Source: Tritrichomonas musculus
Lineage: Eukaryota; Parabasalia; Tritrichomonadida; Tritrichomonadidae
Reading direction: 5' to 3'
Assembly: GCA_039105265.1 (NCBI GenBank)
Contig: JAPFFF010000002.1
Location: 6,324,001-6,388,000 of the forward strand
Length of the DNA: 64,000 bases
The notes under the pieces were generated by a model. That model worked only from the letters and a program-made list of their open reading frames with translations. It made no database searches and was not told the origin of the DNA. Each line of letters begins with the position of its first letter. The first letter of the stretch is position 1. Both the position numbers and the translations under genes were made by a program. Positions 39,291 to 49,004 of this stretch are shown here, piece after piece.

Positions 39291-39682
39291 AACAATAATT
39301 AATCCATAAATTAGTTGTTTTATAGTGATTACTGCAATCATTTATCAATATAAAAAAGGTAGTCGCAAATGGCATTTTATCCAATTATATTAACTACATA
39401 AATTGATATATGAAAAGTATTATTTTTTATCATATAAATAAAATGAAATCTAATAATTTTGTTAATATTTATACATGGCATAAAGATAATTTAGAGATAT
39501 TATCAAATAAAAAAATAGCTAAAAAGAAAAAATAGAATTTTTTGATTTAAAAAAAAATATTTATTTCAACACCTTTTGGATTTCAATTTCTTCCATATAT
39601 TCAAATGGCAATTTTCATAAATAATCAAACAAATCATTAATGAAAAAATTTGAAATTTGGTTAAATATATTATATTAATTTT
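39291..39682. other. AT-rich 3' flank of the second split ankyrin gene
   Basis: This stretch runs on from the last ankyrin unit; the open frame continues as far as 39566 on the minus strand with a lysine-rich tail (NIWKKLKSKRC), which may be its C-terminus. The rest holds nothing supported. Confidence 0.4.
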
Positions 39683-39775
39683 ATCTTTAATGTTGGCATC
39701 TATGCCCTTATGTCTAATTAACAGCTTTATGATATCAAAATTTCTTTTCTTAACTGCAAGGTGCAAAGCAGTTTC
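39683..39775 (-). CDS. Second split ankyrin gene, unit 3
   Basis: Opens ETALHLAVKKRNFDIIKLLI and ends I-D-A-N-I-K-D: 31 codons, no stops. The upstream border is TTTAAT; the following codons lead to a stop at 39566. Confidence 0.6.
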
Positions 39776-39993
39776 ATTAAAATATATTTAAATTTTATTT
39801 AAAATGATAAAATTAAATTTCATTTAAATCGTTATTTTAAATTATATTAAATAACCATTCAAAATGCAATCATCTATATTAAAAAATTATTATAAATGTA
39901 ATTTAATACATAAATTTGAATGTAATTTAAATAAATTATTAAATGCAATAAAAAAATACAAGTTTGAACTGAATTTTAAATACTAATTAAAAT

Positions 39994-40086
39994 GCTTTTT
40001 TCATTTACATCGATAGTTTCATTGCTTAATAGAAGTTTTACAATATTGACATTTTCTTTTTCGACTGCATAATATAAAGCTGTTTT
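39994..40086 (-). CDS. Second split ankyrin gene, unit 2
   Basis: Opens KTALYYAVEKENVNIVKLLL and ends I-D-V-N-E-K-S: 31 codons, no stops. The upstream border is TTTAT; the downstream spacer of 218 bases begins ATTTTA. Confidence 0.65.
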
Positions 40087-40325
40087 ATAAATAATAAATT
40101 TTAATGTAATTAAATTTGTTGAGTTGTAATGAAATAAAAAATATAATAATAAATGCAATAAATAACAATAAGAAATGTAATTAAAAAATTTGTATTGAAT
40201 GTCGCCATTAAAAATTTCTTTTGAACGTTTTTTAAATTTTTAAATCTTAACGTTATTTAAACATTTTAATTTCAAATTGTATTAAAACTGGTATTATGAA
40301 TTGTATCAATAAACAAAATGTAAAT

Positions 40326-40418
40326 ATTAATCACGTTGATATCATAGTGTGGTGACTTTGCCAAAATTTTAATAATTTCCATGTTTTCCTTTTCAATTGC
40401 CAAACATAATGCTGATTC
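40326..40418 (-). CDS. Second split ankyrin gene, unit 1
   Basis: Opens ESALCLAIEKENMEIIKILA and ends Y-D-I-N-V-I-N: 31 codons, no stops. The upstream border is TTTTGT; the downstream spacer of 239 bases begins ATTTAC. Confidence 0.65.
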
Positions 40419-40622
40419 ACAAAATTATGCAAAAATGTCATTAAATAATAATTTTGAATATCATTAATATATAGTTTTAAAATTGTATTGAAATATATTT
40501 CAAAATGATATTAGAAAACTAATTTGAAATGAAATTGAAATATTTGCATTTGAACGTGATTAGTAATAAATAATTGAATTCGATGAATTAACAAAAAAAA
40601 ATGCAATGAAAATGTATTGTGG

Positions 40623-41675
40623 TCAAATTATTGTATGGTTCATATCAAAATCATCCCTTTGAGCAAGTATCTCTACAATCCAGCAATAATTGTAATAGCA
40701 AAAATAGCAAAAAACATTTTCATCCTGAACCATATCAATATTGATAAATTCAAAATTGTTGAACTCTATTACTACTTGTTCATATTCATTGTAATTGCCA
40801 GAAAAATATGATGAGTCATACTTGTCTTTGAAATAATAAAAAATGTCAGTATGGAAGCATTTAATTGATTCATAAAAGGCTTCACGGATTAAGTTTGTAT
40901 CTTTTGTATCATCCTCGCAAATGCTGATGATTTCAGGGTTGTTGCTATGTATTGCATAAACCAATGATTTTGAAAGTGGAACCTCTTGGTATTTCAAATA
41001 TTGAAATATTTGAATTGAGCCATAAAATGCTGCATACTCAATCAAACTTGTGGAATTCGTTAGTAAACTATTGGTTTCAAAAATTGAGTGAGGTACATAT
41101 CCTTTTAAAGGATAATTGGTCGTGTTTATGTAAGTAATGAAATCAACAACCGAGTCTTCTCTTATCATCTTGCAAATGTAAGAGTCATTTTCTCCAATTT
41201 CTCTATTTTCTTCAAAATTATCTGGCAATTGTGTCAAATCTTGATTACTTTTGAAATCTTTTATTTCTTTGGCAAAGTATTGACAATATGAAGAATCTTG
41301 TCTGGAAATTGTTTCAACGAACATATCGTCTATTTTGAGCAATTTTTCTTTAATGAGATACAAAAGAACTCTTTTATTGCCTTTAAAGATTTCAAAAATC
41401 TCTGAATTTGAAAAGCTTGCTATTTCTTTCTTAAAAATGTTCACAATTTGTTCTATTTTCCAGAAAAAATTGGGTCCTCTATGATGTTCATTAGCAATAT
41501 GCGTTATCATTTGAAAGAGAGACACCATTTTGTATGTATTATTTGGCAAAGTTGACATTGAGATTTTTTGATTTAGAACCTCGATACTTTGATCCAAATT
41601 TTCTTCATCATCTAAAATGTTCAAAATAATATTTTGAATCATTTTTATTTCATTTAAATCTTCTTCAATATACAT
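40623..41675 (-). CDS. Second split ankyrin gene, N-terminal DUF3447-type part
   Basis: This 350-residue frame has an ATG at 41675 preceded by the initiator-like TCATTTA (41678-41684). Residues 1-150 are helical; about 160-260 carry the DUF3447 signature (ENDSYICKMIREDSVVDFIT; S-I-F-E-T-N; SLIEYAAFYGSIQIFQYL; LVYAIHSNNPEIISICED). The frame ends with the first half of an ankyrin-like repeat, D-D-F-D-M-N-H-T, then I-I-stop where the spacer begins (ATAATT). The three units that follow share the spacing rule of the 20.9-27.4 kb gene. A truncated copy lies at 34676-35302. Confidence 0.85.
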   Translation of the reverse strand: MYIEEDLNEIKMIQNIILNILDDEENLDQSIEVLNQKISMSTLPNNTYKMVSLFQMITHIANEHHRGPNFFWKIEQIVNIFKKEIASFSNSEIFEIFKGNKRVLLYLIKEKLLKIDDMFVETISRQDSSYCQYFAKEIKDFKSNQDLTQLPDNFEENREIGENDSYICKMIREDSVVDFITYINTTNYPLKGYVPHSIFETNSLLTNSTSLIEYAAFYGSIQIFQYLKYQEVPLSKSLVYAIHSNNPEIISICEDDTKDTNLIREAFYESIKCFHTDIFYYFKDKYDSSYFSGNYNEYEQVVIEFNNFEFINIDMVQDENVFCYFCYYNYCWIVEILAQRDDFDMNHTII

Positions 41676-41677
41676 AT

Positions 41678-41684
41678 TAAATGA
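41678..41684 (-). promoter_or_regulatory. Initiator-like TCATTTA, split ankyrin gene
   Basis: TCATTTA with AT following lies immediately upstream of the ATG at 41675; the context TCATTTAATATG is identical before the YccF-type gene at 42933. Confidence 0.5.
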
Positions 41685-42384
41685 TGTGAATTTTATATTT
41701 TGTCATTTTCATCTGATTTAAAAAAATCTCTCAAAAAGTTGATAAAATTTTATTTTAATTTGGCATAAAATGTTTTCAATTCTTCTAAGTAAAAAAGATT
41801 TTAAATCTTGAAAACTTAAATTCAATTTTGAAATCTTCAACATGTTCAACCATTTTATAAAGCTTTATCTCAACGATTTTTCTCTTTGTTTTCAATTTTC
41901 AACATAATATGTATGCTGCATAATACGGTTATTTTATATGATGAATTCAGCAGAGCTTTTTGCTTATTTTGTCATTTTTATTATGTAATTACATATTCCA
42001 AGCAATTACATATTAAATATGAATAATTTAATAGTTTATGTTCTGAATTGAATTGGTCAAGAAATCAACATCACAAAAAAAACTAGGTTTTATCTTTTTA
42101 ATGATTGGCGGATATATTGATGTAAGAAAAAAAAATAAAAACAACGAGCATTAATATTCGGATTTACTCATCAAATATATGTTATAATAAAAAATAGATA
42201 TAATGCATTAAAATGGAGGGCAGTCCAATTAATGACAATTATTGGATATATTTTATTTGTTTAGTTGATTAATAAAGCTGAACTCAAATTATAATATTAA
42301 TTAAAAAAAAAAAAAATAAATAAATAAGAACAGAATGTTTAAATAAATATTATATAGAAAGAAGAAATAAAATAAATAAAATTC
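41685..42384. other. Intergenic region with decayed fourth copy of the 175-aa gene repeat
   Basis: Around 42040-42205 on the plus strand, words matching the repeat gene survive: TTGGTCAAGAAATCAACAT, TCTTTTTAATGATTG and ATATTCGGATTTACTC. They align with the G-Q-E-I-N, F-L-M-I and Y-S-D-L-L segments of the 175-aa protein with deletions between them. The rest of the stretch holds nothing supported. Confidence 0.6.
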
Positions 42385-42933
42385 TTATTCATTCTTTTTA
42401 TGTTTTCTGTGGCTATGACGATGAACCACAGGAGAAGGTGTTCTTGACGAATAAGCTGAATAATCATTGCCACCAGTTATATCTCTATATTCCTGACGAG
42501 CTTTTTTCCTATCTATCATGTCTTTTACTTCGCTTGAAACGCATTTTTTGCCAATTGGGTTAAATATTGCTGATAATGATTTGATGATTGGAATTGCCAT
42601 TGGAATTCCAACAATTGTTAAGCATTGTAAAGCAGCGCCATAAAGGAAAAGTCCACTGACAATGATTCCAATTGGCAAATAAATGATAAAAAGAATTGTA
42701 CTTAAGACATCCCATGCAGCGGAATTCTTCTCATTAGTATCAGTTTGAGAAATTAATGATCTTGAAAATGGTGCTAGATAAAATTTACCAAGATTAATGA
42801 GTCCAAGTGCGAAAGGTGCCATTACAACTGTTACATACATAATCGAACCGACTGCAATTAGGATAAATGCTGGAACAAAGCCAAAGCCTGGAATCCACCA
42901 TAAAATATTTAAAATTGTCGAAATCAGCCCCAT
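42385..42933 (-). CDS. YccF-family (DUF307-type) membrane protein
   Basis: This 182-residue integral membrane protein has four hydrophobic segments, about residues 5-20, 22-48, 78-100 and 105-125. Two family signatures are visible: N-I-L-W-W-I-x-G-F-G near the N-terminus with L-G-K-F-Y-L-A-P-F-S at about 48-57, and LTIVGIPMAIPIIKSLSAIF with N-P-I-G-K-K near 108-135. In bacteria YccF is a small inner membrane protein of two such modules; here a 50-residue hydrophilic tail rich in S/H/R/K follows. The family is mainly bacterial, so ancient transfer is possible. The function is unknown. Confidence 0.75.
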   Translation of the reverse strand: MGLISTILNILWWIPGFGFVPAFILIAVGSIMYVTVVMAPFALGLINLGKFYLAPFSRSLISQTDTNEKNSAAWDVLSTILFIIYLPIGIIVSGLFLYGAALQCLTIVGIPMAIPIIKSLSAIFNPIGKKCVSSEVKDMIDRKKARQEYRDITGGNDYSAYSSRTPSPVVHRHSHRKHKKNE

Positions 42934-42935
42934 AT

Positions 42936-42942
42936 TAAATGA
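42936..42942 (-). promoter_or_regulatory. Initiator-like TCATTTA, YccF-type gene
   Basis: TCATTTA lies two bases before the ATG at 42933, in the same sequence context as the ankyrin gene at 41675. Confidence 0.5.
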
Positions 42943-43396
42943 CGTTTAAATTATTTTATTTTAAACGTAAAATTAACAAAAAACGGAAATTATCTTATAA
43001 TAGATGAATCATCTATAATAAATACGAAAAAACACTATTTCTCTTATTATTATATGTTTTATTGATAATTGAAATGATTTAATATCAGTTTATAAAAATT
43101 GGTTATTTTAATTTTGGGTAAACATCAAAGAATAGTTATTAATGTTTGTTAAATTCATTGTTTAAAATAATGTATGAATCATTCTAGTTGTTAATTATGA
43201 TTTTTTGATTGTTTTTTATTGATATGAAATTATTATTTGATTTCAAAAAAAAAAAAGAATTATCTTATTGCTTCAAAATTGATTTTCTTTTACCTTAAAA
43301 TGTACGTGTTCATTGTTAAAATATTGATTATTCAATTAAAAAAGTAAAATTAAAATAAATAAAAGTAACTTTTTTCTTTAAATTCATAATCAACAT
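42943..43396. other. AT-rich spacer without recognisable features
   Basis: No supported frame, repeat or RNA gene is seen in these 454 bases. Confidence 0.5.
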
Positions 43397-43870
43397 TTAT
43401 TTATTTAAAAAAGCTTCCCAATAGCTACTAGAATCACCCCCAAATTCATCCACAAGTAACCCTAAAAAATTAGCTTTATCATTAACAATGTCATCTGATG
43501 TATATTGCGAAGGATCACGATTTACTTCCAACTCTGTAATAAGATATCCTCCATCAACTTCTTTATACTTAGCAATAAATATGCAAAAGCCTGTCCAACT
43601 ACGATAATATCTTATTGTGTCATCATCACAATACATGAACCAATGATCTTCCATTGCATCTGGGATATGCCCCATCTTTACAATGGACATATCTTCTTTT
43701 GAAATGTTTAAATTTATTGGAGTTGTGGCAGTTTTTTCAGGCATAGGTTCTGTTTTCCAGCTATCTTTTGTAGCAACTTCAGTTTTCTCAGGAATAGGAT
43801 TTTCGCCACTAAAACGTTTACCTGAGTTTCCGGATCCCATTTTCCACATTTTCGCAAATTTTTCATCCAT
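43397..43870 (-). CDS. Small soluble protein, bacterial-looking domain (157 aa)
   Basis: The start is an ATG at 43870. A variable N-terminus carries two PEKTE/PEKTA-type repeats (about residues 25-50). The domain at about 60-155 contains MGHIPDAMEDHWFMYCDDDT, IRYYRSWTGFCIFIAKY and a C-terminal helix. From memory this W-F-M-Y-C / Y-R-S-W-T-G pattern is seen in small bacterial proteins, sometimes beside ADP-ribose-processing genes; I could not check this. No signal or membrane segment is present. Possible lateral transfer is inference. Confidence 0.65.
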   Translation of the reverse strand: MDEKFAKMWKMGSGNSGKRFSGENPIPEKTEVATKDSWKTEPMPEKTATTPINLNISKEDMSIVKMGHIPDAMEDHWFMYCDDDTIRYYRSWTGFCIFIAKYKEVDGGYLITELEVNRDPSQYTSDDIVNDKANFLGLLVDEFGGDSSSYWEAFLNK

Positions 43871-44387
43871 TTTAGAAAAATAATTTCTTTCCTTAAGAAA
43901 AATTTGAAATGATTATTGAAAAAGTTCTATCTCTTTTGAAAAAAAATTTTCAAAATTTCTTTAAATAATTATTCAAGCAACTCCATTTTTCTTGAAGATC
44001 ATTAATTGTTATTGTGAAATTAATTAATCAATAAATATGTATGTATTATACCGTATTGCAGGCATAATGAAATAGAAAAGTTTATATTATTAAACAAATG
44101 AATCAAATGAAACACAAGTTTTGTGACAAAAATTCTGATTTAAAATTAAAAATCCAATTATTGCGTCAATGAATATCAAACTTAATTGAATCAATGATGA
44201 AATGAAACAAAATGGATCAATTTGGTGATTCTTTAAAATTATAGATTATAATGAGGTATTAGTATCCAAATAGAATAAGTAATGTGCCACCCCAACAGTC
44301 TAATATATTCAAAAAAAACAATTGCTACTTGAAATTATAATAAGTTTTCCTGTGGCATTATTAATGTTGATATAAAAAATAATAAAA
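43871..44387. other. AT-rich spacer without recognisable features
   Basis: This is 517 bases with no supported gene; it separates the 157-aa gene from repeat copy 3. Confidence 0.5.
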
Positions 44388-45260
44388 AACTAAATATCAC
44401 ATATTGTCTATTTATTTATATATCTTGTACATGAAGAGTAAATCGGAATATCCAAGTTCGTCGTTGTCATCTTTGTTGTTATTGTTATTGCTCATGTTTT
44501 TGTTGACGTTGTTGATATTGGTGTTGACATGATTGCTGTTGTTGTTGTTGTTGTGTGCATCAATGTCTTCACCAAGTTCATATTCAATCATTAAAAAGAT
44601 GACACCTAATTCTTCTCTGACGTTGATTTCTTGTCCAATTGAGTTTAGAAGAATATTAAATACTTCGACGACTTTTTGTGTTTTGTTGTTTTCTTGGATA
44701 TTGTTTAATTTGATTTCATAATGATCAATCGTTTGATCTGTTTTATATAATTCATCAATGTTTCTTGAGATGACACGTGCTTTATTCATTGATGTTTTGA
44801 TTGTGATATTTGTTTCTTCTGATACTTCAATGTTGTCATATTTGTAATTTTCTTGTTCTTCTTTAATATTAACAATGAATCTAAATTCTTTTGAATCATC
44901 GAATTCAATTAATCTCATTAATTTATTCATTGACATTATATTTAAATGATATGAAAAACATATCAATTCACATCATTTATTATCATTTTAAAATATCATT
45001 CAATTTCATTTTAAAATTTTTCATTAATGACAAATCAAATTTTGAATTCAAATTATTCAAAACTATTCAAAATTGAAACAAAAACTTTCCAAATGAATTC
45101 TTCAACAACAAAAATTTTATAAAATGAAAAAGAATATTATATATCAAACAAAACATGAGTGTTATTGTGCTTCTAAAAATTCAAAAAGATTTATGAAAAT
45201 TTTCATCAATGTCATTTAATCTATATTGTTATTTTTTACTGATTATCAAATTTTATAATT
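44388..45260 (-). repeat. Dispersed repeat unit, copy 3 (inverted)
   Basis: It is the reverse complement of copies 1 and 2, including upstream flank to the ATAAAATTTGATAAT words near 45255. It shares a longer upstream flank with copy 1 than with copy 2. Confidence 0.85.
44412..44936 (-). CDS. Repeat-borne 174-aa protein, copy 3
   Basis: It is nearly identical to copies 1 and 2, with V-S-I changed to V-N-I near residue 25 and a differing N-rich tract (NNNNSNHVNTN). It starts at 44936, with the initiator-like TCATTTA at 44943-44949. Intact coding in all three copies suggests either recent duplication or selection. Confidence 0.75.
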   Translation of the reverse strand: MSMNKLMRLIEFDDSKEFRFIVNIKEEQENYKYDNIEVSEETNITIKTSMNKARVISRNIDELYKTDQTIDHYEIKLNNIQENNKTQKVVEVFNILLNSIGQEINVREELGVIFLMIEYELGEDIDAHNNNNNSNHVNTNINNVNKNMSNNNNNKDDNDELGYSDLLFMYKIYK

Positions 45261-45483
45261 ATTTTCAATACTTCGGAACCAAACTCATTAATAAAATTAA
45301 TATGCATTAAGGATCAAATCTTATTGAAAAATATTTTATGATGAAAATTGATGAAATGATAAAAAAAAAAAAAATGTCATTGTGCACCTCCAATATTTAA
45401 GTGGCAAAACTGATAAAATAAAAGAGCTAATATATTCTTTATTTAATTACCAACAACACGCACAAAAAAAAAAAGAAAAACAA
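45261..45483. other. Short AT-rich spacer
   Basis: Nothing is seen apart from A-runs at about 45361-45373 and 45465-45481. Confidence 0.5.
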
Positions 45484-46842
45484 TTAAACTTCATTAACAT
45501 AGTCTGGGAATATCTTAACAAGTAGAGTCAAAGCCGCATTGCTCACATCCAAGCTTCCTTCCTTTTTCACATTTTCAAGCCAATCGATAAACTCATCATT
45601 TTGGCCCAAAAACTGCCTGGTTTCCTGGTTTTCTTCGTCTTTTCCAGTCACAAATCCTCTGTGCAAGACTCGAATTGTCCACTTCCAGTACAAGTCTTCG
45701 ATTGCCATAATATTCTCAACAATCAGCGTGTAGCAGCCAATACTGACCATCTTCGAGAAGATCATAGGTGATGCAAGGGCCATCATTGTGATGATGAACG
45801 ATAGGGCGTCAATTATGCACTTTCCATCAGAGAATTCATCATCAAACATATCTGCAATGCAATGAGGAATCTCTCTATCGTATACGTCTTCTATTATATG
45901 AGGGCAATAGAAAATGAGATCATTCATAAAGTTCATTGCATCAATTGAGGCGTCTGGGAAAAGATTATTTTCGTTGGTGATGATAACATCAATTAGCTGG
46001 ACAACACCGTGATCAATTAGTTTTATTGCGAATTCTTCTTTTTGATTGATAATGAAACGGAGCATCTTGCATAAGGTTGAATAATAAGGTTCATCTTTTA
46101 TATCTAGCTTGGAAGGAACATGGAGAAAAGGAGTAAAAAATTCCATATGTATAAAAGCGTATAAAAAGTTGATATTTGACTTTAATAGATTTTGAGTGGC
46201 TATTGTAATGATTTTATTATATTCATTATCATGTTGATGAAGATGGGCCCAGAGTAGTTGAAAGGTATCAAATATTTCGGAGAGAAGATCGGGATCCATC
46301 TGTTCGAAAGGTAACTTGACTAATGAGGATAATTGATGAGAAAAAACGTATAAATCATTAGATTCTTCAATCAATCGTAATTTTTCTATGTATCCACCTT
46401 TTATTAAGGTTGACCTAGCTGTAGGTGATTGTGAAGTCAGATCAAAGCTCATAGATGTAGTTCCTTTATATGGAAAGTTTGTTATAATGTAATTAAGGAG
46501 GCCATTAGCTAGTAATATGTCTTGCATTGCTGAATTGAATGAAACTGCCCAATTAATAACAATCGACGCTTCTTTTGATATGAATCTGTTATTTGAATTA
46601 ATTAAATTAAAAATTCTTACAATAAGATCTGGTGCAAGAGGATAGTTAATGCCACGGAAAGTATGAGTAAACCATCGAAGAGCTTTAAGTTGCGTTTCTT
46701 CATCTTCACTTGAAACCATTTCTGTCATTGTATAAATATTGTCAAGAATATGTTCATATATATCATAATCTTCTTCTTCATTGGTCTTGCTTAAAATTCC
46801 ATCTTGTTTTGTGTTTTCTTCAGGTTTATAAGTATCACACAT
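45484..46842 (-). CDS. ARM/HEAT-like alpha-solenoid protein (importin-alpha-like architecture)
   Basis: This 452-residue all-helical protein has an acidic N-terminus (about 1-45) followed by repeated helix pairs of about 40 residues. Recognisable armadillo-like words are QLKALRWFTHTFRG with N-Y-P (about 60), ISKEASIVINWAVSFNSAMQ (about 95), LCKMLRFIINQKEEFAIKLI with DHGVVQLIDVII (about 270) and FPDASIDAMNFMNDLIFYCP (about 305). The ending is VSNAALTLLVKIFPDYVNEV. It resembles the divergent karyopherin-alpha-like proteins abundant in trichomonads; cargo or partner cannot be told from sequence. Confidence 0.7.
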   Translation of the reverse strand: MCDTYKPEENTKQDGILSKTNEEEDYDIYEHILDNIYTMTEMVSSEDEETQLKALRWFTHTFRGINYPLAPDLIVRIFNLINSNNRFISKEASIVINWAVSFNSAMQDILLANGLLNYIITNFPYKGTTSMSFDLTSQSPTARSTLIKGGYIEKLRLIEESNDLYVFSHQLSSLVKLPFEQMDPDLLSEIFDTFQLLWAHLHQHDNEYNKIITIATQNLLKSNINFLYAFIHMEFFTPFLHVPSKLDIKDEPYYSTLCKMLRFIINQKEEFAIKLIDHGVVQLIDVIITNENNLFPDASIDAMNFMNDLIFYCPHIIEDVYDREIPHCIADMFDDEFSDGKCIIDALSFIITMMALASPMIFSKMVSIGCYTLIVENIMAIEDLYWKWTIRVLHRGFVTGKDEENQETRQFLGQNDEFIDWLENVKKEGSLDVSNAALTLLVKIFPDYVNEV

Positions 46843-47663
46843 ACTAAAAATTTTAATTTTTTATATCACATTTCAATATAAAAAGGATTTTCTATGATTT
46901 AATCAATTTATCATAATTTTATGATAATTAATGAATTTAACACTATATTTTATATATAATTTTAAGATAATAAACATAGTAAATAAGTTAAATTCAGAAA
47001 TAAATATAGGTTTTTAAAAATTTTTATTATCTCAAAATATTCTGAATTAATTGAATTAATAAAAATTTTTTATACATTTATAAATAATAGAACTTTGCTA
47101 TATTATAAGATATTATTGATATAAGACTTATGTAATATGTTGTTATTGATTTAAAAGATGTTTTTTTAAATATTTAAACAATTATTGATACATAATTTAG
47201 TTATTAATTGGACATTATTCAATGTATTTAAGGAGTTTTATTACGATATTCTTTGAATCACTATTTATATAATATACACTTAATTCCATATTTTTTGTTT
47301 AATTAACTATTTCATGCAAAAATCGGAAATAATCAATTGAAAAGCTTATGAAATGAATGTAATTTGCATAATTATATAAGGAATACTAATCCTCTGAAAG
47401 TAGTTCATATAATATTTTGATGCAAATTAAGTTCCCAAAAAATAGCTCGCACTGAGGAAAAGCTCTTTTCAATAAATATTTTGTTTTGAAATATCTCATT
47501 TTAAAAATTATTAGTGCTCATAGAAATACTGAAGGATATTTAAAGTAGGTAATAAGTCTAGATAAAGAAAATTACAGTAACTTATAAAATTTTATTGGGT
47601 TAAGATCTAAAAAGATCAATCCGATATAAAATAAAAGCCGAAATGGTAAATATAAACAAAATT
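46843..47663. other. AT-rich intergenic region, no features seen
   Basis: This is 821 bases between the ARM-like gene and the kinase gene, both on the minus strand. There are no convincing frames, RNA genes or repeats. Confidence 0.5.
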
Positions 47664-49004
47664 TCACTCCTCAGAGCTCATTGAAAAATTCGGTTGTTGA
47701 GGAGAAAAGTTGAAAGGTACTGAGTGAGAAACGAGTTTTGTCGATCTCGTTAGCATTGAAGGAGTTCTGAACAAATTTGTTGTTGGTGATGGTGGTTTAT
47801 TAGTCATCGGCAACTCCTGTAAACTTGAAGAGCGTATAGAATTTTTCCAATATGTATGAGTTGGTGAGTAAGGGGCATTAATCTGCTCGAGTTTACTTTG
47901 TATTGATAGAGCAGCTTGTGCAAATGAGTATCCTTTTCCGCATTTAAGAGCATCTATCTGAATAATATCAGAATTTTTATCGGACATTATATCTTTGTAT
48001 GATAGTGATGACGACTCATCGTCTGAATCTGAAGAATGGTGATCAATGATATTTTCTTGTACAAAATCCGATGCATCTTTAACGAATGGATCATTCATTA
48101 CTTCGTCAAGTGATATTCTCTTTTCAGGATCAACTTCAAGCATTTTTCGTAAAAGGTTTTCAACTTTTGGGTCTATTTCATGGGGTAAAGTAAGAGGAGT
48201 TGACTTTATTATTGAGACAATTTCATATAAATTTTCGCCCATATAAGGTAGTTCATTAAAAATGAGTTGATACAATGAAACACCAAGAGCCCATATTTCT
48301 TCTTTGAGCTGTGGGCATTCTTCTTCTTTTGCTGACTCCTCTGAATATTCTTCTTTGTCATTAGATTCATCGTATTCACCATCTGAGTAATCATTATTAT
48401 CATTTATTGCCTCTGGAGCTTGGTATGCTGGGGTGCCAACAACGGTTGAGGCACTCATAAAGCTATGGCCAATTCCGAAATCTCCCAAAATTACTTTTCC
48501 GTTAGATTTAAGCAAAATATTAGCTGGCTTAATGTCTTGGTGGACAAATCCCAAAGAGTGAATATATGAGAGAGCTGATGAAACTTGCTTTATAATGGAA
48601 CGAATTGAATTGATTGGAAAATGATAGCCTCTGTTGATAAGATCTCCAATTGAACCACATTCAGCATATTCTAGTATTAAGTATACGTAGTTATCAGAAA
48701 TTGAATGAAGGACTTCATGTAGCTTCAAGATATTTGAATGGTTAAATGTTTCCATTAGGCGAATTTCTCTTTCAAGTTGCATAATGCCACTTGACTTTCT
48801 GGAAAGATCCGTAAGTGATATTCGTTTAACAGCATATTTGTCTTCTCCATCCAAACCAAGGTACACTTTTGAATAGGATCCTGATCCTATTTTTTGTGAA
48901 AGAAGATAATTGTTAATACGACGATATTTCTTTCGTTCATAGTCAGCTGAATCAGGTGTAGGAATAAAAGTAATAAATGGACAATGACGAGAGCCGCTGA
49001 TCAT
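47664..49004 (-). CDS. Serine/threonine protein kinase with acidic activation-segment insert
   Basis: This 446-residue kinase has glycine loop IGSGSYSKVYLG (39-50), catalytic Lys in Y-A-V-K (60), alpha-C Glu in Q-L-E-R-E (79), catalytic loop HQDIKPANILL (155-165; Gln replaces the usual Arg of HRD), DFG (175-177) and activation-segment end GTPAYQAPE (190-198). Right after APE is an acidic insert of about 30 residues (DNNDYSDGEYDESNDKEEYS), then IWALGVSLYQLIFNELPYMG and a C-lobe ending near 320. A serine-rich tail follows. The style is CAMKK/LKB1-like, with a paralogue at 60514-61857. The HQD change may lessen dependence on activation-loop phosphorylation. Confidence 0.88.
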   Translation of the reverse strand: MISGSRHCPFITFIPTPDSADYERKKYRRINNYLLSQKIGSGSYSKVYLGLDGEDKYAVKRISLTDLSRKSSGIMQLEREIRLMETFNHSNILKLHEVLHSISDNYVYLILEYAECGSIGDLINRGYHFPINSIRSIIKQVSSALSYIHSLGFVHQDIKPANILLKSNGKVILGDFGIGHSFMSASTVVGTPAYQAPEAINDNNDYSDGEYDESNDKEEYSEESAKEEECPQLKEEIWALGVSLYQLIFNELPYMGENLYEIVSIIKSTPLTLPHEIDPKVENLLRKMLEVDPEKRISLDEVMNDPFVKDASDFVQENIIDHHSSDSDDESSSLSYKDIMSDKNSDIIQIDALKCGKGYSFAQAALSIQSKLEQINAPYSPTHTYWKNSIRSSSLQELPMTNKPPSPTTNLFRTPSMLTRSTKLVSHSVPFNFSPQQPNFSMSSEE

